Assembly: GCA_947071365.1 (NCBI GenBank)
Contig: CAMTFT010000004.1
Location: forward strand, 1-15,792
From: an uncultured bacterium
Lineage (GTDB): Bacteria > Bacillota > Clostridia > Lachnospirales > Lachnospiraceae
Length of the DNA: 15,792 nucleotides
Direction: 5' to 3'
Part shown: one piece after another, positions 14,013 through 15,792 of the stretch
How the letters are laid out: each line of letters opens with the position of its first letter
How positions within the stretch are numbered: the stretch's first letter is position 1
Program-made: the position numbers and the translations under genes
Notes under the pieces: generated by a model
Database searches by the model: none
Seen by the model: only the letters and a program-made list of their open reading frames with translations
Told to the model about the DNA's origin: nothing

Positions 14013-14131
14013 TCTGGAAGGGACATGGTTCCCGACGGTACTTGGCGAGCGTATTTTGCTCGCTTACGTACCGCTTCGTGGAACTGCTAAGCGCAAGCGG
14101 TCCCTGCAAGAGATAATTCATGGAATCCGCC
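13993..14131. repeat. 139-bp structured element with 23-bp terminal inverted repeat
   Basis: Positions 13997-14015 are the exact reverse complement of 14109-14127, and the arms extend to 13993 and 14131 with one mismatch. That mismatch is A-C on the plus strand but G-U in minus-strand RNA. Inside, AGGGAC (14019-14024) pairs with GTCCCT (14100-14105). A long hairpin follows, built from GTTCC/GGAAC, CGA/TCG, CGGTAC/GTACCG (14036-14041 with 14068-14073) and GCGAGC/GCTCGC (14045-14050 with 14058-14063). TCCGTGA occurs just outside both ends (13983-13989 and 14133-14139), a possible 7-bp target duplication. There is no coding content. It lies about 45 bp upstream of the LacI-gene promoter. Confidence 0.65.
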
Positions 14132-14175
14132 GTCCGTGATACACTCGGAAGGACAACCAGTTCTTTGTTTTATTC

Positions 14176-14204
14176 TTGCATTTTACAGAAGTAGTTGATA
14201 TAAT
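14176..14204 (+). promoter_or_regulatory. Promoter of the LacI-family regulator gene
   Basis: TTGCAT (14176-14181) and TATAAT (14199-14204) are separated by 17 nt. The predicted start near 14211 gives a leader of about 30 nt. None of the operator-like repeats found at 8604-8649 recur here, so autoregulation through the same site is not evident. Confidence 0.75.
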
Positions 14205-14241
14205 TTGACACAGCGTACAGAACTGTATGAGGAATGACGAA

Positions 14242-15312
14242 ATGGAACAAATTACGATAAAAGAAGTGGCAAAGCTGTGTGGTGTGGGCGTGAGCACTGT
14301 CTCAAGGGCGATCAACAACCACCCGGACATCAACGAAGCGACAAAAAAGAAAATTATGGATACGATCAAGGAGTACAATTACGTGCCGAACAATAGTGCG
14401 CGCAATTTGAAACGGTCGGATTCCAATACGATTGCTGTTCTGATCAAGGGTATCAGCAATCCGTTCTTTGCCGATATGATCCAGGTGTTTGAGCGGGAGA
14501 TCACCCGCAAGAAATACACCTTCGTCCTTCAGCATGTGGAAGAGTCTGAGGATGAGGTGGATGTGGCGATCCAGCTCGAGAAGGAAAAACGGCTGAAGGG
14601 CATTGTTTTTCTGGGCGGACTTTCCAGCCACACGGAGGAAAAGCTGAACCAGTTGACGGTTCCCTTCGTGATCAGTACCGTGGATTCGGCGGAGCCGGTG
14701 GAGAGCTTTGCGTCGGTGACGGTGGATGACGTGAAGGAAAGTGAGAAAATGGTGGATTACCTGATTGACTGCGGTCATGAGCGGATTGCTATTTTGACGG
14801 CGGAGCGGGAGGATGCCAGTATCGGAATGCTGCGTCTGAAGGGATATTATCAGGCGCTGAAGCGTCACGGGCTGGCATGTGATGAGAGCCTTGTGGCGTG
14901 GACGAAGGATGATCTTCCGACGTACTCCATGGAAAACGGATACCTTCTTGCCAAGAGCCTTCTGGAATCCGGTAAGGATTTTACGTGTATCTATGCGATT
15001 TCTGACAGTATGGCGATTGGCGCCTGCAAGGCGCTGTTTGACGCGGGCAAAAAGGTGCCGGAGGATTATTCTGTGGCGGGCTTTGACGGGCTAACGCTGG
15101 CGGCCTTTTATGAGCCTTCTATCACGACGATCTGCCAGCCGCGTAAGGAGATGGCAGAGGCAACGATAAAGCTGCTGTTCGATATGATAAAGAAGAAACC
15201 GGTGGAAAAAAGGCAGATTTTTGAGGCAGATCTTATCGTGGGAAAGTCCACGCGGAGGTTGAAGAAGGCCGGTTCCATACAGGAAAATGGAGAAGAACAG
15301 CAGATGGCATAA
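14242..15312 (+). CDS. LacI-family transcriptional regulator
   Basis: This is a cytoplasmic repressor-type regulator of 356 residues. The helix-turn-helix is at residues 4-25 (ITIKEVAKLCGVGVSTVSRAI), followed by the hinge helix NNSARNLKRSDSNT, whose leucine normally inserts into the operator's central CG. A periplasmic-binding-protein-like sensor domain runs from TIAVLIKGISNPFFADMI to about residue 335, with typical AISDSMAIGACKALFDAGKKVPEDYSVAGFDG and ITTICQPRKEMAEATIKLL. The start chosen is ATG 14242, preceded by GAGGA with an 8-nt spacer; ATG 14227 has no binding site and adds five non-conserved residues. The position after the ABC transporter and malQ, and the operator cluster at 8604-8649, point to control of alpha-glucan uptake, with an oligosaccharide as likely effector. 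Confidence 0.95.
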   Translation: MEQITIKEVAKLCGVGVSTVSRAINNHPDINEATKKKIMDTIKEYNYVPNNSARNLKRSDSNTIAVLIKGISNPFFADMIQVFEREITRKKYTFVLQHVEESEDEVDVAIQLEKEKRLKGIVFLGGLSSHTEEKLNQLTVPFVISTVDSAEPVESFASVTVDDVKESEKMVDYLIDCGHERIAILTAEREDASIGMLRLKGYYQALKRHGLACDESLVAWTKDDLPTYSMENGYLLAKSLLESGKDFTCIYAISDSMAIGACKALFDAGKKVPEDYSVAGFDGLTLAAFYEPSITTICQPRKEMAEATIKLLFDMIKKKPVEKRQIFEADLIVGKSTRRLKKAGSIQENGEEQQMA

Positions 15313-15362
15313 AACTATGCGCAGCGGCGCGGAAAGGGACAGTTTTCTTTCGGGAGGGCTTT

Positions 15363-15792
15363 ATGGAAAAAGACAGACGGATATCTTATTTGGATGCAGC
15401 CAGAGGCGTCGGGATCATGCTGGTGGTTCTTGGACATATCTGGGAGAATGAAGACCCGGCGGCTGTTTTGATCTACTCGTTCCACGTGCCGCTGTTTTTT
15501 ATTTTAAGCGGGATTCTGATATCGTATACCGGGTGTGAAAAACGGAGCTGGAAACAGATCCTGCCCGGGAAAATACGCGGCCTGCTCCTGCCGTATCTGT
15601 TTTATGAGGCAGTGTTTGTGGTCATATTCGGTCTGCGGAATGGATTTGATTTTGGCAGCAATCGCGTGTATGACGGATTGGTGATGCAGCCGCTCAATGT
15701 GCCGCTCTGGTTTTTGGCGGAGATGTTTGTTGCAGAGCTGTTTCTGATCTGGCTGCTTAAGACGGTGAAAAACCGGAAGATGGCAGCTTTGG
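15363..15792 (+). CDS. Acyltransferase-3 family membrane protein (3'-truncated)
   Basis: The frame opens at ATG 15363 behind a GGGAGGG ribosome binding site and stays open to the end of the window (143 codons). The product begins RRISYLDAARGVGIMLVVLGHIW, the usual first helix of acyltransferase-3 (OafA/WecH-like) proteins, with the R..D..RG and GH residues. YSFHVPLFFILSGILISY follows, then a third segment LPYLFYEAVFVVIFGL and PLWFLAEMFVAELFLIWLL. Such proteins acylate surface sugars or peptides across the membrane. It is 50 nt downstream of the LacI-family gene on the same strand and could be co-transcribed with it, but a functional link is doubtful. The rest of the protein, probably about 200 residues, is outside the window. 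Confidence 0.9.
   Translation, partial: MEKDRRISYLDAARGVGIMLVVLGHIWENEDPAAVLIYSFHVPLFFILSGILISYTGCEKRSWKQILPGKIRGLLLPYLFYEAVFVVIFGLRNGFDFGSNRVYDGLVMQPLNVPLWFLAEMFVAELFLIWLLKTVKNRKMAAL

Noticed and set aside
13401..14226. CRISPR array or attachment site among the repeats after malQ
   Set aside because: The repeats are inverted pairs or a short 17-nt tandem without regular unique spacers. No cas, integrase or tRNA gene is nearby.

Overview
This window looks like a chromosomal contig from a gut-type, low-to-moderate GC Bacillota, most likely Lachnospiraceae (Clostridia). The reasons are the transketolase split into separate subunits, strong AGGAGG-type ribosome binding sites, TTG and GTG starts, sigma-A-type promoters, a LacI-controlled sugar ABC transporter without its own ATPase, and acyltransferases of types common in that family. 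The placement is inference from style; no rRNA or other marker is present. The first 47 bases are not biological: they are a Nextera P7 index and transposase adapter tail fused to the contig, so the first gene is truncated by the library and not by evolution.

Layout. 48-784 (+): 3' part of a transketolase C-terminal subunit. 892-2600 (-): a WYL-domain regulator followed by a GNAT acetyltransferase with a YoaP-like C-terminal domain, with a small inverted repeat at their junction; a 98-bp element with 16-bp terminal inverted repeats sits just upstream of the regulator. 2797-4446 (-): an AEC-family membrane transporter followed by a cyclophilin-type peptidyl-prolyl isomerase. The cyclophilin has its own promoter and a striking structured leader of about 119 nt. 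4787-5713 (+): a GNAT protein with an unrecognised N-terminal region, behind a near-perfect promoter. 5872-8402 (+): an SGNH-hydrolase-like membrane-anchored protein and an MBOAT O-acyltransferase, forming a cell-surface acylation pair.

8403-15312 (+) is a glucan or maltodextrin use locus. It has a promoter embedded in the preceding terminator, LacI/CcpA-type operator sites, an exported substrate-binding protein, an intercistronic attenuating hairpin, two translationally coupled permeases, the 4-alpha-glucanotransferase MalQ and, after an 840-nt gap, a LacI-family regulator with its own promoter. The logic is uptake of alpha-glucan oligosaccharides, cytoplasmic disproportionation by MalQ, and local repression by the LacI protein. 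The ATPase is presumably supplied from elsewhere, as with MsmX-type shared ATPases. The window ends inside an acyltransferase-3 membrane protein (15363-15792).

The least explained DNA is non-coding. One candidate is the cyclophilin leader RNA (3346-3464), whose imperfect pairs become G-U only on the transcribed strand. The others lie between malQ and the LacI gene: a 244-bp element with a perfect 21-bp terminal inverted repeat and several internal hairpins, a terminator with competing alternative pairings, and a 139-bp element with 23-bp arms. These are the best candidates for undescribed biology here. No phage, CRISPR array, tRNA, rRNA or complete insertion sequence was seen.
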